Positions 1 to 12,409 of a stretch of 64,000 nt of DNA are shown in pieces. A program made the translations under genes and the position numbers. Source of the DNA: Chlorocebus sabaeus. Its lineage: Eukaryota; Chordata; Mammalia; Primates; Cercopithecidae. The notes beneath the pieces were generated by a model that saw only the letters and a list, made by a program, of their open reading frames with translations, searched no databases and was not told the origin of the DNA. The stretch is taken from positions 248,001-312,000 of the forward strand of contig NW_027327441.1 of the NCBI RefSeq assembly GCF_047675955.1, written 5' to 3'. The first letter of the stretch is position 1; every line of letters starts with the position of its first letter.

Positions 1-25
1 AGGCTTCTTGAAGGGAAAGATGTAA

Positions 26-55
26 CTCTGTGAGATGAATTAACAGAACACAGAG
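26..55. other. 7-bp dyad CTCTGTG...CACAGAG, once per monomer
   Basis: CTCTGTG at 26-32 is the exact reverse complement of CACAGAG at 49-55, with a 16-base AT-rich spacer. The pair recurs in most monomers. It could form a hairpin or cruciform arm, but the spacer is long for the arm. Short dyads are reported to be enriched in primate centromeric satellites that lack CENP-B boxes. The dyad is directly visible; structure formation is inference. Confidence 0.6.
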
Positions 56-98
56 CAGTTTCTCAGAAAGCTTCTTTCCAGTTTTGAACGGAAGATAT

Positions 99-118
99 TT
101 CCTTTTTCACCATAGCCC
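99..118 (+). other. pJ-alpha-like box (A-type monomer), recurring in most monomers
   Basis: TTCCTTTTTCACCATAGCCC matches the human pJ-alpha consensus TTCCTTTTYCACCRTAGGC (recalled) at 18 of 19 positions, with C in place of the G near the 3' end. In human alpha satellite, A-type monomers carry this box where B-type monomers carry the CENP-B box, so all monomers here look A-type. It is well kept across the array, with variants such as CACCGTAG, CACAGTAG, CACCTTAG, and TTCG in place of TTCC. Binding is not shown by sequence alone. Confidence 0.7.
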
Positions 119-160
119 TCTATGGGCTTCCAAATATCCGTTTGCCAATTCCACAAGAAC

Positions 161-177
161 AGCCTTAGCGAAAGGCT
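161..177. other. 6-bp dyad AGCCTT-AGCGA-AAGGCT at the monomer junction
   Basis: AGCCTT (161-166) and AAGGCT (172-177) are perfect inverted repeats around a 5-base loop that contains a CpG. The element recurs about every 172 bp. Variants AGCAAAAGG and CCTAATCG break the arms in a minority of units. Two weaker dyads lie in the same unit: GGAA/TTCC around GATAT at 90-102, and AGCCC/GGGCT around TCTAT at 114-128. Confidence 0.65.
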
Positions 178-1289
178 TCTTGAAGGGAAAGATGTAACTC
201 TGTGAGATGAATTAACAGAACACAGTGCAGTTTCTCAGAAAGCTTCTTTCCAGTTTTGAACGGAAGATATTTCCTTTTTCACCATAGCCCTCTATGGGCT
301 TCCAAATATCACTTTGCCAATTCCACAAGAACAGCCTTAGCGAAAGGATTCATGAAGGGAAAGATGTAACACTGTGAGATGAATTAACAGAACGCAGAGC
401 AGTTTTTCAGAAAGGTACTTTCCAGTTCTGAACGGAAGATATTTCCTTTTTCACCATAGCCCTCTATGGGCTTCCAAATATCACTTTGCCAATTCCACAA
501 GAACAGCCTTAGCGAAAGACTTCTTGAAGGGAAAGATGTATCTCTGTGAGATGAATTAACAGAACACAGAGCAGTTTCTCAGAAAGCTTCTTTCCAGTTT
601 TGAACGGAAGATATTTCCCTTTTCACCGTAGCCCTCTAGGTGCTTCCAAATATCACTTTACCAATTCCACAAGAACAGCCTTAGGGAAAGGCTTCTTGAA
701 AGGAAAGATGTAACTCTGTGAGATGAATTAACAGAACACAGAGCGGTTTCTCAGAAAGCTTCTTTCCAATTTTGAACGGAAGATATTTCCTTTTTCACCG
801 CAGCCCTCTATGGGCTTCCAAATATCCCTTTGCCAATTCCACAAGAACAGCCTTAGCGAAAGGCATCTTGAAGGGAAAGATGTAACTCTGTGAGATGAAT
901 TTAGAGAACACAGAGCAGTTTCTCAGAAAGCTTCTTTCCAGTTTTGAACGGAAGGTAATTCCTTTTTCACCATAGCCCTCTATCGGCTTCCAAATATCAC
1001 TTTGCCAATTCAACAAGAACAGCCTTAACGAAAGGCTTCTTGAAGGGAAAGATGTAACTCTTTGAGATGAATTAACAGAACACAGAGCAGTTTCTCAGAA
1101 AGCTTCTTTCCAGTTTTGAACGGAAGATATTTCCTTTTTCACCATAGCCCTCTAGGGGCTTCCAAATATCACTTTGCCAATTCCACAAGAACAGCCTTAG
1201 CAAAAGGATTCTTGCAGGGAAAGACGTAACTCTGTGAGATGAATTAACAGAACACAGAGCAGTTTCTCAGAAAGCTTCTTTCCAGTTTT

Positions 1290-4125
1290 GAACGGAAGAT
1301 ACTTCCCTTTTCACCATTGCCCTCTATGGGCTTCCAAATATCCCTTTGCGAATTCCACTAGAACAGCCTTAGCGAAAGGCTTCTTGAAGGGAAAGATGTA
1401 ACCTTGTGTGATGAATTAACAGAACACAGAGCAGTTTCTCAGAAAGATTCTTTCCAGTTTTGAACGGAAGATACTTCCTTTTTCACCATAGCCCTCTATG
1501 GACTTCCAAATATCCCTTTGCCAATTCCACAAGAACAGCCTTAGCGAAAGGCTTCTTGAAGGGAAAGATGTAATTCTGTGAGATGAATTAACAGAACACA
1601 GAGCAGTTTCTCAGAAAGCTTCTTTCCAGTATTGAACCGAAGATATTTCCTTTTTCACCATAGCCCTCTATGGGCTTCCAAAGATCACTTTGCCAATTCC
1701 ACAAGAACAGCCTTAGCGAAAGGCTTCTTGAAGGGAAAGATGTAACTCTGTGAGATGAATTAACAGAACACAGAGCAGTTTCTCAGAAAGGTTCTTTCAA
1801 GTATTGAACGCAAGATATTTCCTATTTCACAGTAGCCCTCCATGGACTTCCAAATATCCCTTTGCCAATTCCACAAGAACATCCTTAGCGAAAGGCTTCT
1901 TGAAGGGAAAGATGTAACTCTGTGAGATGAATTAGCAGAACACAGAGCAGTTTCTCGGAAAGCTTCTTTCCAGTTTTGAACGGAAGATATTTCGAGTTAC
2001 ACCATAGCCCTCTATGGCCTTCCAAATATCACTTTGCGAATTCCACAAGAACAGCCTTAGCGAAAGGCTTCTTGAAGGGAAAGATGTAACTCTGTGAAAT
2101 GAATTAACAGAACACAGAGCAGTTTCTCAGAAAGCTTCTTTCCAGTTTTGAACGGAAGATATTTCCTTTTTCACCATAGCCCTCAATGGGCTTCCAAATA
2201 TCACTTTGCCAATTCCACAAGAACAGCCTTAGCGAAAGGCTTCTTGAAGGGAAAGATGTAACTCTGTGGGATGAATTAACGGAACACAGAGCAGTTTCTC
2301 AGAAAGCTTCTTTCCAGTTTTGAACGGAAGATATTTCCTTTTTCACCATAGCCCTCTAAGGGCTTCCAAATATCACTTTGCCAATTCCACAAGAACAGCC
2401 TAATCGAAAGGCTTCTTGAAGGGAAAGATGTAACTCTGTGAGATGAATTAACAGAACACAGAGCAGTTTCTCAGAAAGCTTCTTTCCAGTTTTAAACGGA
2501 AGATATTTCCTTTTTCACCATATCCCTCTATGGGCTTCCAAATATCGCTTTGCCAATTCCATAAGAACAAACTTAGCGAAAGGCGTCTTGAAGGGAAAGA
2601 TGTAACACTGTGAGATGAATTAACACAACACAGAGCAGTTTCTCAGAAAGCCTCTTTCCAGTTTTGAACGGAATATATTTCCTTTTTCACCATAGCCCTC
2701 AATGGGCTTCCAAATATCCCTTTGCCAATTCCACAAGAACAGCCTTAGCGAAAGGCTTCTTGAAGGGAAAGATGTAACTCTGTGAGATGAATTAACAGAA
2801 CACACAGCAGTTTCTCAGAAAGCTTCTTTCCAGTTTTCAACGGAAGATATTTCGTTTATCACCATAGCCCACTATGGGCATTCAAATATCCCTTTGCCAA
2901 TTCCACAAGAACAGCCTTAGCGAAAGGCTTCTTGAAGGGAAAGATGTAACTCTGTGAGATGAATTAACAGAACACAGAGCAGTTTCTCAGAAATCTTCTT
3001 TCCCGTTTTGAAAGGAAGATACTTCCTTTTTCCCATAGCCCTCTATGGGCTTCCAAATATCCCTTTTCCAATTCCACAGGAACAGCCTTAGCGAAAGGCT
3101 TCTTGAAGGGAAAGATGTAACACTGTGAGATGAATTAACAAAACACAGAGCAGTTTCTCAGAAAGCTTCTTTCCAGTATTGAACGCAAGATATTTCCTTT
3201 TTCACCGTAGCCCTCCTTGGGCTTCCAAATACCACTTTGCCAATTGCACAAGAACAGCCTTAGTGAAAGGCTTCTTGAAGGGAAAGATGTAACTCTGTGA
3301 GGTGAATTAACAGAACACAGAGCAGTTTCTCAGAAAACTTCTTTCCAGTTTTGAACGGTAGATATTTCCTTTTTCACCATAGCCCTCTATGGGCTTCCAA
3401 ATATCACTTTGTCAATTCCACAAGAACAGCCTTATCGAAAGGCTTTTGAAGGGAAAGATGTAACTCTGTGAGATGAATTAATAAAACGCAGAGCAGTTTC
3501 TCAGAAAGCTTCTTTCCAGTTTTGAACGGAAGATATTTCCTTTTTCACCATAGCCCTCAATGGGTTTCCAAATATCACTTTGCCAATTCCACAAGAACAG
3601 CCTTAGCGAAAGGCTTCTTGAAGGGAAAGATGTAACTCTGTGAGATGAATTAACGGAACACAGAGCAGTTTCTCAGAAAGCTTCTTTCCAGTTTTGAACG
3701 GAAGATATTTCCTTTTTCACCATAGCCCTCTATGGGCTTCAAAATATCACTTTGCCAATTCCACAAGAACAGCCTTAGCGAAAGGCTTCTTGAAGGGAAA
3801 GATGTAACTCTGTGAGATGAATTAACAGAACACAGAGCAGTTTCTCAGAAAGCTTCTTTCCAGTTTTGAACGGAAGATATTTCCTTTTTCACCATAGCCC
3901 TCAATGGGCTTCCAAATATCACTTTGCCAATTCCACAAGAACAGCCTTAGCGAAAGGCTTCTTGAAGGGAAAGATGTAACTCTGTGAGATGAATTAACGG
4001 AACACAGAGCAGTTTCTCAGAAAGCTTCTTTCCAGTTTTGAACGGAAGATATTTCCTTTTTCACCATAGCCCTCTATGGGCTTCAAAATATCCCTTTGCC
4101 AATTCCACAAGAACAGCCTTAGCGA
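1290..4125 (-). repeat. Segment A1, repeated within block A at 7,135-9,797
   Basis: The ordered monomers from the one with CTTCCCTTTTCACCATTGCC, through AACCTTGTGTG, GTAATTCTG, GTATTGAACGCAAG and TTCGAGTTAC, to the TTCAAAATATC units recur about 5,844 bp downstream (34 monomers). The offset drops to 5,671 bp past the one-monomer deletion near 8,595. Block B carries both copies too, at about 20,540-23,032 and 26,560-29,220, so this internal duplication predates the A/B duplication. Confidence 0.8.
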
Positions 4126-7100
4126 AAGGCTTCTTGAGGGGAAAGATGTAACTCTGTGAGATGAATTAACAGAACACAGAGCAGTTTCTCAGAAAGCTTC
4201 TTTCCAGTATTGAACGCAAGATATTTCCTTTTTCACAGAATCCCTCCATGGACTTCCAAATATCACTTTGCCAATTCCACAAGAACAGCCTTAGCGAAAG
4301 GCTTCTTGAAGTGAAAGATGTAACTCTGTGCGATGAATTAACAGAACACAGAGCAGTTTCTCAGAAAGCTTCTTTCCAGTTTTGAACGCAAGATATTTCC
4401 TTCTTCACCGTTGCCCTCTATGGGCTTCCAAATATCACTTTGCCAATTCCACAAGAACAGCCTTAGCGAAAGGCTTCTTGAAGGGAAAGATGTAACTCTG
4501 TGAGATGAATTAACAGAACACAGAGCAGTTTCTCAGAAAGCTTCTTTCCAGTTTTGAACGGAAGATATTTCCTTTTTCACCACAGCCCTCTATGGGCTTC
4601 CAAATATCCCTTTGCCAATTCCACAAGAACAGCCTTAGCGAAAGGCTTCTTGAAGGGAAAGATGTAACTCTGTGAGATGAATTAACAGAACACAGAGCAG
4701 TTTCTCAGAAAGTTTCTTTCCAGTATTGAAGGGAAGATAATTCCTTTTTCACCATAGCCCTCTATGGGCTTCCAAATATCACTTTGTGAATTCCACAAGA
4801 ACAGCCTTAGCGAAAGTCTTTTGAAGAGAAAGATGTAACTCTGTGAGATGAATTAATAAAACACGGAGCAGTTTCTCAGAAAGCTTCTTTCCAGTTTTGA
4901 ACGGAAGATATTTCCTTTTTCAACATAGCCCTCTATGGGCTTCCAAATATCACTTTGCCAATTCCACAAGAACAGCCTTAGCGAAAGGCTTCTTGAAGGG
5001 AAAGATGTAACTCTGTGAGATGAATTAACGGAACACAGAGTAGTTTCTCAGAAAGCTTCTTTCAAGTTTTGAACGGAAGATATTTCCTTTTTCACCATAG
5101 CCCTCTATGGGCTTCCAAATATCACTTTGCCAATTCCACAAGAACAGCCTTAGCGAAAGGCTTCTTGAAGGGAAAGATGTAACTCTGTGAGATGAATTAA
5201 CAGAACACAGAGCAGTTTCTCAGAAAGCTTCTTTCCAGTTTTGAACGGAAGATATTTCCTTTTTCACAATAGCCCTCTATGGGCTTCCAAATATCCCTTT
5301 GCCAATTCCACAAGAGCAGCCTTAGCGAAAGGCTTCTTGAAGGGAAAGATGTAACTCTGTGAGATGAATTAACAGAACAGAGAGCAGTTTCTCAGAAAGC
5401 TTCTTTCAAGTTTTGAACGGAAGATATTTCGTTTTTCACCATAGCCCTCTAAGGGCTTCCAAATATCCCTTTGCCAATTCCACAAGAACAGCCTTAGCGA
5501 AAGGCTTCTTGAAGGGAAAATTGTAACTCTGTGAGATGAATTAACAGAACACAGAGCAGTTTCTCAGAAAGCTTCTTTCCAGTTTTGAAAGGAAGATACT
5601 TCCTTTTTCCCATAGCGCTCTATGGGCTTCCAAATATCCCTTTTCCAATTCCACAAGAACAGCCTTAGCGAAAGGCTTCTTGAAGGGAAAGATGTAACTC
5701 TGTGAAATGAATTAACAGAACACAGAGCAGTTTCTCAGAAAGCTTCTTTCCAGTTTTGAACGGAAGATTTTTCCTTTTTCACCATAGCCCTCAATGGGCT
5801 TCCAAATATCACTTTGCCAATTCCACAAGAACAGCCTTAGCGAAAGGCTTCTTGAAGGGAAAGATGTAACTCTGTGAGATGAATTAACAGAACACAGAGC
5901 AGTTTCTCAGAAAGCTTCTTTCCAGTTTTGAACGGAAGATATATCGTTTTTCAACATAGCCCTCTGTGGGTTTCCAAATATCCCTTTGCCAATTCCACAA
6001 GAACTGCCTTAGCGAAAGGCTTCTTGAAGGGAAAGATGTAACTCTGTGAGATGAATTAACAGAACACAGAGCAGTTTCTCAGAAAGCTTCTTTCCAGTTT
6101 TGAACGGAAGATATTTCCTTTTTCACCTTAGCCCTCTATGGGCTTCCAAATATCCCTTTGCCAATTCCACAAGAACAGCCTTAGCGAAAGACTTCTTGAA
6201 GGGAAAGATGTACCTCTGTGAGATGAATTAACAGAACACAGAGCAGTTTCTCAGAAAGCTTCTTTCCAGTTTTGAACGGAAGATACTTCCTTCTTCACTA
6301 TTGCCCTCTATGTGCTTCCAAATATCCCATTGCTAACTCCACAAGAACAGCCTAATCGAAAGGCTTCTTGAAGGCAAAGATGTAACTCTTTGAGGTGAAT
6401 TAACAGAACACAGAGCACTATCTCAAAAAGCTTTTTTCCAGTATTGAACGCAAGATATTTCCTTTTTCACAGTAGCCCTCCATGGACTTCCAAATATCTC
6501 TTTGCCAACTCCACAAGAACAGCCTTAGCAAAAGGATTCTTGCAGGGAAAGACGTAACTCTGTGAGATGAATTAACCGAACACAGAGCAGTTTCTCAGAA
6601 AGCTTCTTTCCAGTTTTGAACGGAAGATATTTCCTTTTTCACCATAGCCCTCTATGGGATTCCAAATATCCCTTTGCCAAGTCCACAAGAACAGCCTTAG
6701 CGAAAGGCTTCTTGAAGGGAAAGATGTAACTCTCTGAGATGAATTAACAGAACACAGAGCAGTTTCTCAGAAAGCTTCTTTCCAGTTTTGAACGGAAGAC
6801 ATTTCCTTTTCCACCATAGCCCTCAATGGGCTTCCAAATATCACTTTGCCAATTCCACAAGAACAGCCTTAGCGAAAAGCTTCTTGAAATGAAAGATGTA
6901 ACTCTGTGGGATGAATTAACGGAACACAGAGCAGTTTCTCAGAAAGCTTCTTTCCAGTTTTGAACGGAAGACATTTCCTTTTCCACCATAGCCCTCTATG
7001 GGCTTCCAAATATCACTTTGCCAATTCCACAAGAACAGCCTAATCGAAAGGCTTCTTGAAGGGAAAGATGTAACTCTGTGAGATGAATTAACAGAACACA

Positions 7101-7134
7101 GAGCAGTTTCTCAGAAAGCTTCTTTCCAGTTTTG

Positions 7135-9797
7135 AACGGAAGATACTTCCCTTTTCACCATTGCCCTCTATGGGCTTCCAAATATCCCTTTGCAAATTCC
7201 ACTAGAACAGCCTTAGCGAAAGGCTTCTTGAAGGGAAAGATGTAACCTTGTGTGATGAATTAACAGAACACAGAGCAGTTTCTCAGAAAGATTCTTTCCA
7301 GTTTTGAACGGAAGATACTTCCTTTTTCACCATAGCCCTCTATGGACTTCCAAATATCCCTTTGCCAATTCCACAAGAACAGCCTTAGCGAAAGGCTTCT
7401 TGAAGGGAAAGATGTAATTCTGTGAGATGAATTAACAGAAAACAGAGCAGTTTCTCAGAAAGCTTCTTTCCAGTATTGAACCGAAGATATTTCCTTTTTC
7501 ACCATAGCCCTCTATGGGCTTCCAAATATCACTTTGCCAATTCCACAAGAACAGCCTTAGCGAAAGGCTTCTTGAAGGGAAAGATGTAACTCTGTGAGAT
7601 GAATTAACAGAACACAGAGCAGTTTCTCAGAAAGGTTCTTTCAAGTATTGAACGCAAGATATTTCCTATTTCACAGTAGCCCTCCATGGACTTCCAAATA
7701 TCCCTTTGCCAATTCCACAAGAACATCCTTAGCGAAAGGCTTCTTGAAGGGAAAGATGTAACTCTGTGAGATGAATTAACAGAACACAGAGCAGTTTCTC
7801 GGAAAGCTTCTTTCCAGTTTTGAACGGAAGATATTTCGAGTTACACCATAGCCCTCTATGGCCTTCCAAATATCACTTTGCGAATTCCACAAGAACAGCC
7901 TTAGCGAAAGGCTTCTTGAAGGGAAAGATGTAACTCTGTGAAATGAATTAACAGAACACAGAGCAGTTTCTCAGAAAGCTTCTTTCCAGTTTTGAACGGA
8001 AGATATTTCCTTTTTCAACATAGCCCTCAATGGGCTTCCAAATATCACTTTGCCAATTCCACAAGAACAGCCTTAGCGAAAGGCTTCTTGAAGGGAAAGA
8101 TGTAACTCTGTGGGATGAATTAACGGAACACAGAGCAGTTTCTCAGAGAGCTTCTTTCCAGTTTTGAACGGAAGATATTTCCTTTTTCACCATAGCCCTC
8201 TAAGGGCTTCCAAATATCACTTTGCCAATTCCACAAGAAAAGCCTAATCGAAAGGCTTCTTGAAGGGAAAGATGTAACTCTGTGAGATGAATTAACAGAA
8301 CACAGAGCAGTTTCTCAGAAAGCTTCTTTCCAGTTTTAAACGGAAGATATTTCCTTTTTCACCATAGCCCTCTATGGGCTTCCAAATATCGCTTTGCCAA
8401 TTCCATAAGAACAACCTTAGCGAAAGGCATCTTGAAGGGAAAGATGTAACTCTGTGAGATGAATTAACAGAACACAGAGCAGTTTCTCAGAAAGCCTCTT
8501 TCCAGTTTTGAACGGAATATATTTCCTTTTTCACCATAGCCCTCTATGGGCTTCCAAATATCCCTTTTCCAATTCCACAAGAACAGCCTTAGCGAAAGGC
8601 TTCTTGAAGGGAAAGATGTAACTCTGTGAGATGAATTAACAGAACACAGAGCAGTTTCTCAGAAAGCTTCTTTCCCGTTTTGAAAGGAAGATACTTCCTT
8701 TTTCCCATAGCCCTCTATGGGCTTCCAAATATCCCTTTTCCAATTCCACAGGAACAGCCTTAGCGAAAGGCTTCTTGAAGGGAAAGATGTAACACTGTGA
8801 GATGAATTAACAAAACACAGAGCAGTTTCTCAGAAAGCTTCTTTCCAGTATTGAACGCAAGATATTTCCTTTTTCACCGTAGCCCTCCTTGGGCTTCCAA
8901 ATACCACTTTGCCAATTGCACAAGAACAGCCTTAGTGAAAGGCTTCTTGAAGGGAAAGATGTAACTCTGTGAGGTGAATTAACAGAACACAGAGCAGTTT
9001 CTCAGAAAACTTCTTTCCAGTTTTGAACGGAAGATATTTCCTTTTTCACCATAGCCCTCTATGGGCTTCCAAATATCACTTTGTCAATTCCACAAGAACA
9101 GCCTTATCGAAAGGCTTTTGAAGGGAAAGATGTAACTCTGTGAGATGAATTAATAAAACACAGAGCAGTTTCTCAGAAAGCTTCTTTCCAGTTTTGAACG
9201 GAAGATATTTCCTTTTTCACCATAGCCCTCAATGGGTTTCCAAATATCACTTTGCCAATTCCACAAGAACAGCCTTAGCGAAAGGCTTCTTGAAGGGAAA
9301 GATGTAACTCTGTGAGATCAATTAACGGAACACAGAGCAGTTTCTCAGAAAGCTTCTTTCCAGTTTTGAACGGAAGATATTTCCTTTTTCACCATAGCCC
9401 TCTATGGGCTTCAAAATATCACTTTGCCAATTCCACAAGAACAGCCTTAGCGAAAGGCTTCTTGAAGGGAAAGATGTAACTCTGTGAGATGAATTAACAG
9501 AACACAGAGCAGTTTCTCAGAAAGCTTCTTTCCAGTTTTGAACGGAAGATATTTCCTTTTTCACCATAGCCCTCAATGGGCTTCCAAATATCACTTTGCC
9601 AATTCCACAAGAACAGCCTTAGCGAAAGGCTTCTTGAAGGGAAAGATGTAACTCTGTGAGATGAATTAACGGAACACAGAGCAGTTTCTCAGAAAGCTTC
9701 TTTCCAGTTTTGAACGGAAGATATTTCCTTTTTCACCATAGCCCTCTATGGGCTTCAAAATATCACTTTGCCAATTCCACAAGAACAGCCTTAGCGA
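7135..9797 (-). repeat. Segment A2, second copy of segment A1
   Basis: Same monomer order as 1,290-4,125, but the monomer with TTCGTTTATC and CCCACTATGGGC (2,753-2,924 in A1) is absent. The corresponding place in block B (about 28,100-28,150) still has it, so the loss happened in this copy after A and B separated, or B regained it by conversion. Confidence 0.78.
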
Positions 9798-12409
9798 AAG
9801 GCTTCTTGAAGGGAAAGATGTAACTCTGTGAGATGAATTAACAGAACACAGAGCAGTTTCTCAGAAAGCTTCTTTCCAGTTTTGAACGGAAGATATTTCC
9901 TTTTTCACCATAGCCGTCTATGGGCTTCCAAATATCCCTTTGCCAATTCCACAAGAACAGCCTAATCGAAAGGCTTCTTGAAGGGAAAGATGTAACTCTG
10001 TGAGATGAATTAACAGAACACAGAGCAGTTTCTCAGAAAGCTTCTTTCCAGTTTTGAACGGAAGATATTTCGTTTATCACCATAGCCCTCTATGGGCTTC
10101 CAAATATCCCTTTGCCAATTCCACAAGAACAGCCTTAGCGAAAGGCTTCTTGAATTGAAAGATGTAACTCTGTGAGATGAATTAACAGAACACAGAGCAG
10201 TTTCTCAGAAAGCTTCTTTCCAGTTTTGAAAGGAAGATACTTCCATTTTCCCATAGCGCTCTATGGGCTTCCAAATATCCCTTTTCGAATTCCACAAGAA
10301 CAGCCTTAGCGAAAGGCTTCTTGAAGGGAAAGATGTAACTCTGTGAAATGAATTAACAGAACACAGAGCAGTTTCTCAGAAAGCTTCTTTCCAGTTTTGA
10401 ACGGAAGATTTTTCCTTTTTCACCATAGCCCTCAATGGGCTTCCAAATATCACTTTGCCAATTCCACAAGAACAGCCTTAGCGAAAGGCTTCTTGAAGGG
10501 AAAGATGTAACTCTGTGAGATGAATTAACGGAACAGAGAGCAGTTTCTCAGAAAGCTTCTTTCCAGTTTTGAACGGAAGATATTTCCTTTTTCACCTTAG
10601 CCCTCTAGGGGCTTCCAAATATCACTTTGCCAATTCCACAAGAACAGCCTTAGCGAAAGGCTTCTTGAAGGGAAAGATGTAACTCTGTGAGATGAATTAA
10701 CAGAACACAGAGCAGTTTCTCAAAAAGCTTCTTTCCAGTATTGAACGCAAGATATTTCCTTTTTCACAGTAGCCTTCCATGGACTTCCAAATATCTCTTT
10801 GCCAATTCCACAAGAACAGCCTTAGCAAAAGGATTCTTGCAGGGAAAGAAGTAACTCTGTGAGATGAATTAACAGAACACAGAGCAGTTTCTCAGAAAGC
10901 TTCTTTCCAATTTTGAACGGAAGATATTTCGTGTTTCACCATAGCCCTCTATGGGCTTCCAAATATCACTTTGCCAACTCCACAAGAACAGCCTTAGCGA
11001 AAGGCTTCTTGAAGGGAAAGATGTACCTCTGTGAGATGAATTAACAGAACACAGAGCAGTTTCTCAGAAAGCTTCTTTCCAGTTTTGAACGGAAGACATT
11101 TCCTTTTCCACCATAGCCCACAATGGGCTTCCAAATATCACTTTGCCAATTCCACAAGAACAGCCTTAGCGAAAGGCTTCTTGAAATGAAATATGTAACT
11201 CTGTGGGATGAATTAACGGAACACAGAGCAGTTTCTCAGAAAGCTTCTTTCCAGTTTTGAACGGAAGATATTTCCTTTTTCACCATAGCCCTCTATGGGC
11301 TTCCAAATATCACTTTGCGAATTCCACAAGAACAGACTAATCGAAAGGCTTCTTGAAGGGAAAGATGTAACTCTGTGAGATGAATTAACAGAACACAGAG
11401 CAGTTTCTCAGAAAGCTTCTTTCCAGTTTTGAACGGAAGATACTTCCTTTTTCACCATTGCCCTCTACGGGCTTCCAAATATCCCTTTGCGAATTCCACT
11501 AGAACAGCCTTAGCGAAAGGCTTCTTGAAGGGAAAGATGTAACGTTGTGAGATGAATTAACAGAACACAGAGCAGTTTCTCAGAAAGATTCTTTCCAGTT
11601 TTGAACGGAAGATACTTCCTTTTTCACCATAGCCCTCAATGGGCTTTCAAATATCCCTTTGCCAATTACACAAGAACAGCCTTAGCGAAAGGCTTCTTGA
11701 AGGGAAAGATGTAACTCTGTGAGATGAATTAACAGAACACAGAGCAGTTTCTCGGAAAGCTTCTTTCCAGTTTTGAACGGAAGGTATTTCGTGTTTCACC
11801 ATAGCCCTCTATGGGCTTCCAAATATCACTTTGCGAATTCCACAAGAACAGCCTTAGCGAAAGGCTTCTTGAAGAGAAAGATGTAACTCTGTGAGATGAA
11901 TTAACAGAACACAGAGCAGTTTCTCAGAAAGCTTCTTTCCAGTTTTGAACGGAAGATACTTCCTTTTTCACCATAGCCCTCTATGGGCTTCTAAATATCA
12001 CTTTGCCAATTCCACAAGAACAGCCTTATCGAAAGGCTTCTTGAAGGGAAAGATGTAACTCGGTGAGATGAATTAACAGAACACAGAGCAGTTTCTCAGA
12101 AACCTTCTTTCCAGTTTTGAACGGAAGATATTTCCTTTTTCACCATACCCTCTATGGGCTTCCAATTATCCCTTTGCCAATTCCACAAGAACAGCTTTAG
12201 CAAAAGGCTTCTTGAAGGGAAAGATGTAACTCTGTGAGATGAATTAACAGAACACAGAGCAGTTTCTCAGAAAGCTTCTTTCCGGTTTTGAACGGAAGAT
12301 ATTTCCTTTTTCACCATAGCCCTCTATGGGCTTCCAAATATCCCTTTGCCAATTCCACAAGAACAGCCTTAGCGAAAGGCTTCTTGAAGGGAAAGATGTA
12401 ACACTGTGA

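Larger units (their letters stand above)
68..239 (-). repeat. Representative 172-bp monomer, HindIII to HindIII
   Basis: AAGCTT occurs at 68-73 and again at 240-245, exactly 172 bp apart. This is the classical HindIII unit of the African green monkey satellite. Most monomers keep the site. Many variants lose it by single changes, for example AAAGATTC (near 1,443), AAAGGTTC (near 1,788), AAAGCCTC (near 2,648) and AAAACTTC (near 3,336). HindIII digestion would therefore give a ladder of multiples of 172 bp. Common variants within the unit are ATCAC or ATCCC after CCAAAT, CTCAATGGG for CTCTATGGG, and CCTAATCG for CCTTAGCG. Confidence 0.93.
1..344 (-). repeat. Two leading alpha-satellite monomers outside block A
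   Basis: Two ordinary 172-bp units. The second (173-344) carries CACAGTGCAG, which recurs in the unit at 34,547 directly upstream of a second copy of the same following monomers. Upstream of block B (before 19,596) the sequence is different, so the A/B duplication boundary lies near 345. Confidence 0.8.

Noticed and set aside
1991..2005. Possible CENP-B box in TTCGAGTTACACCAT
   Set aside because: TTCG and the central A fit, but CCAT stands where CGGG is required.
2999..3016. Possible CENP-B box in TTTCCCGTTTTGAAAGG (also near 8,675, 12,455, 22,252, 28,265, 31,702)
   Set aside because: CCCG is followed by the required T, but the second half reads AGGA where CGAA is needed, and it is not at the place of the box in B-type monomers.
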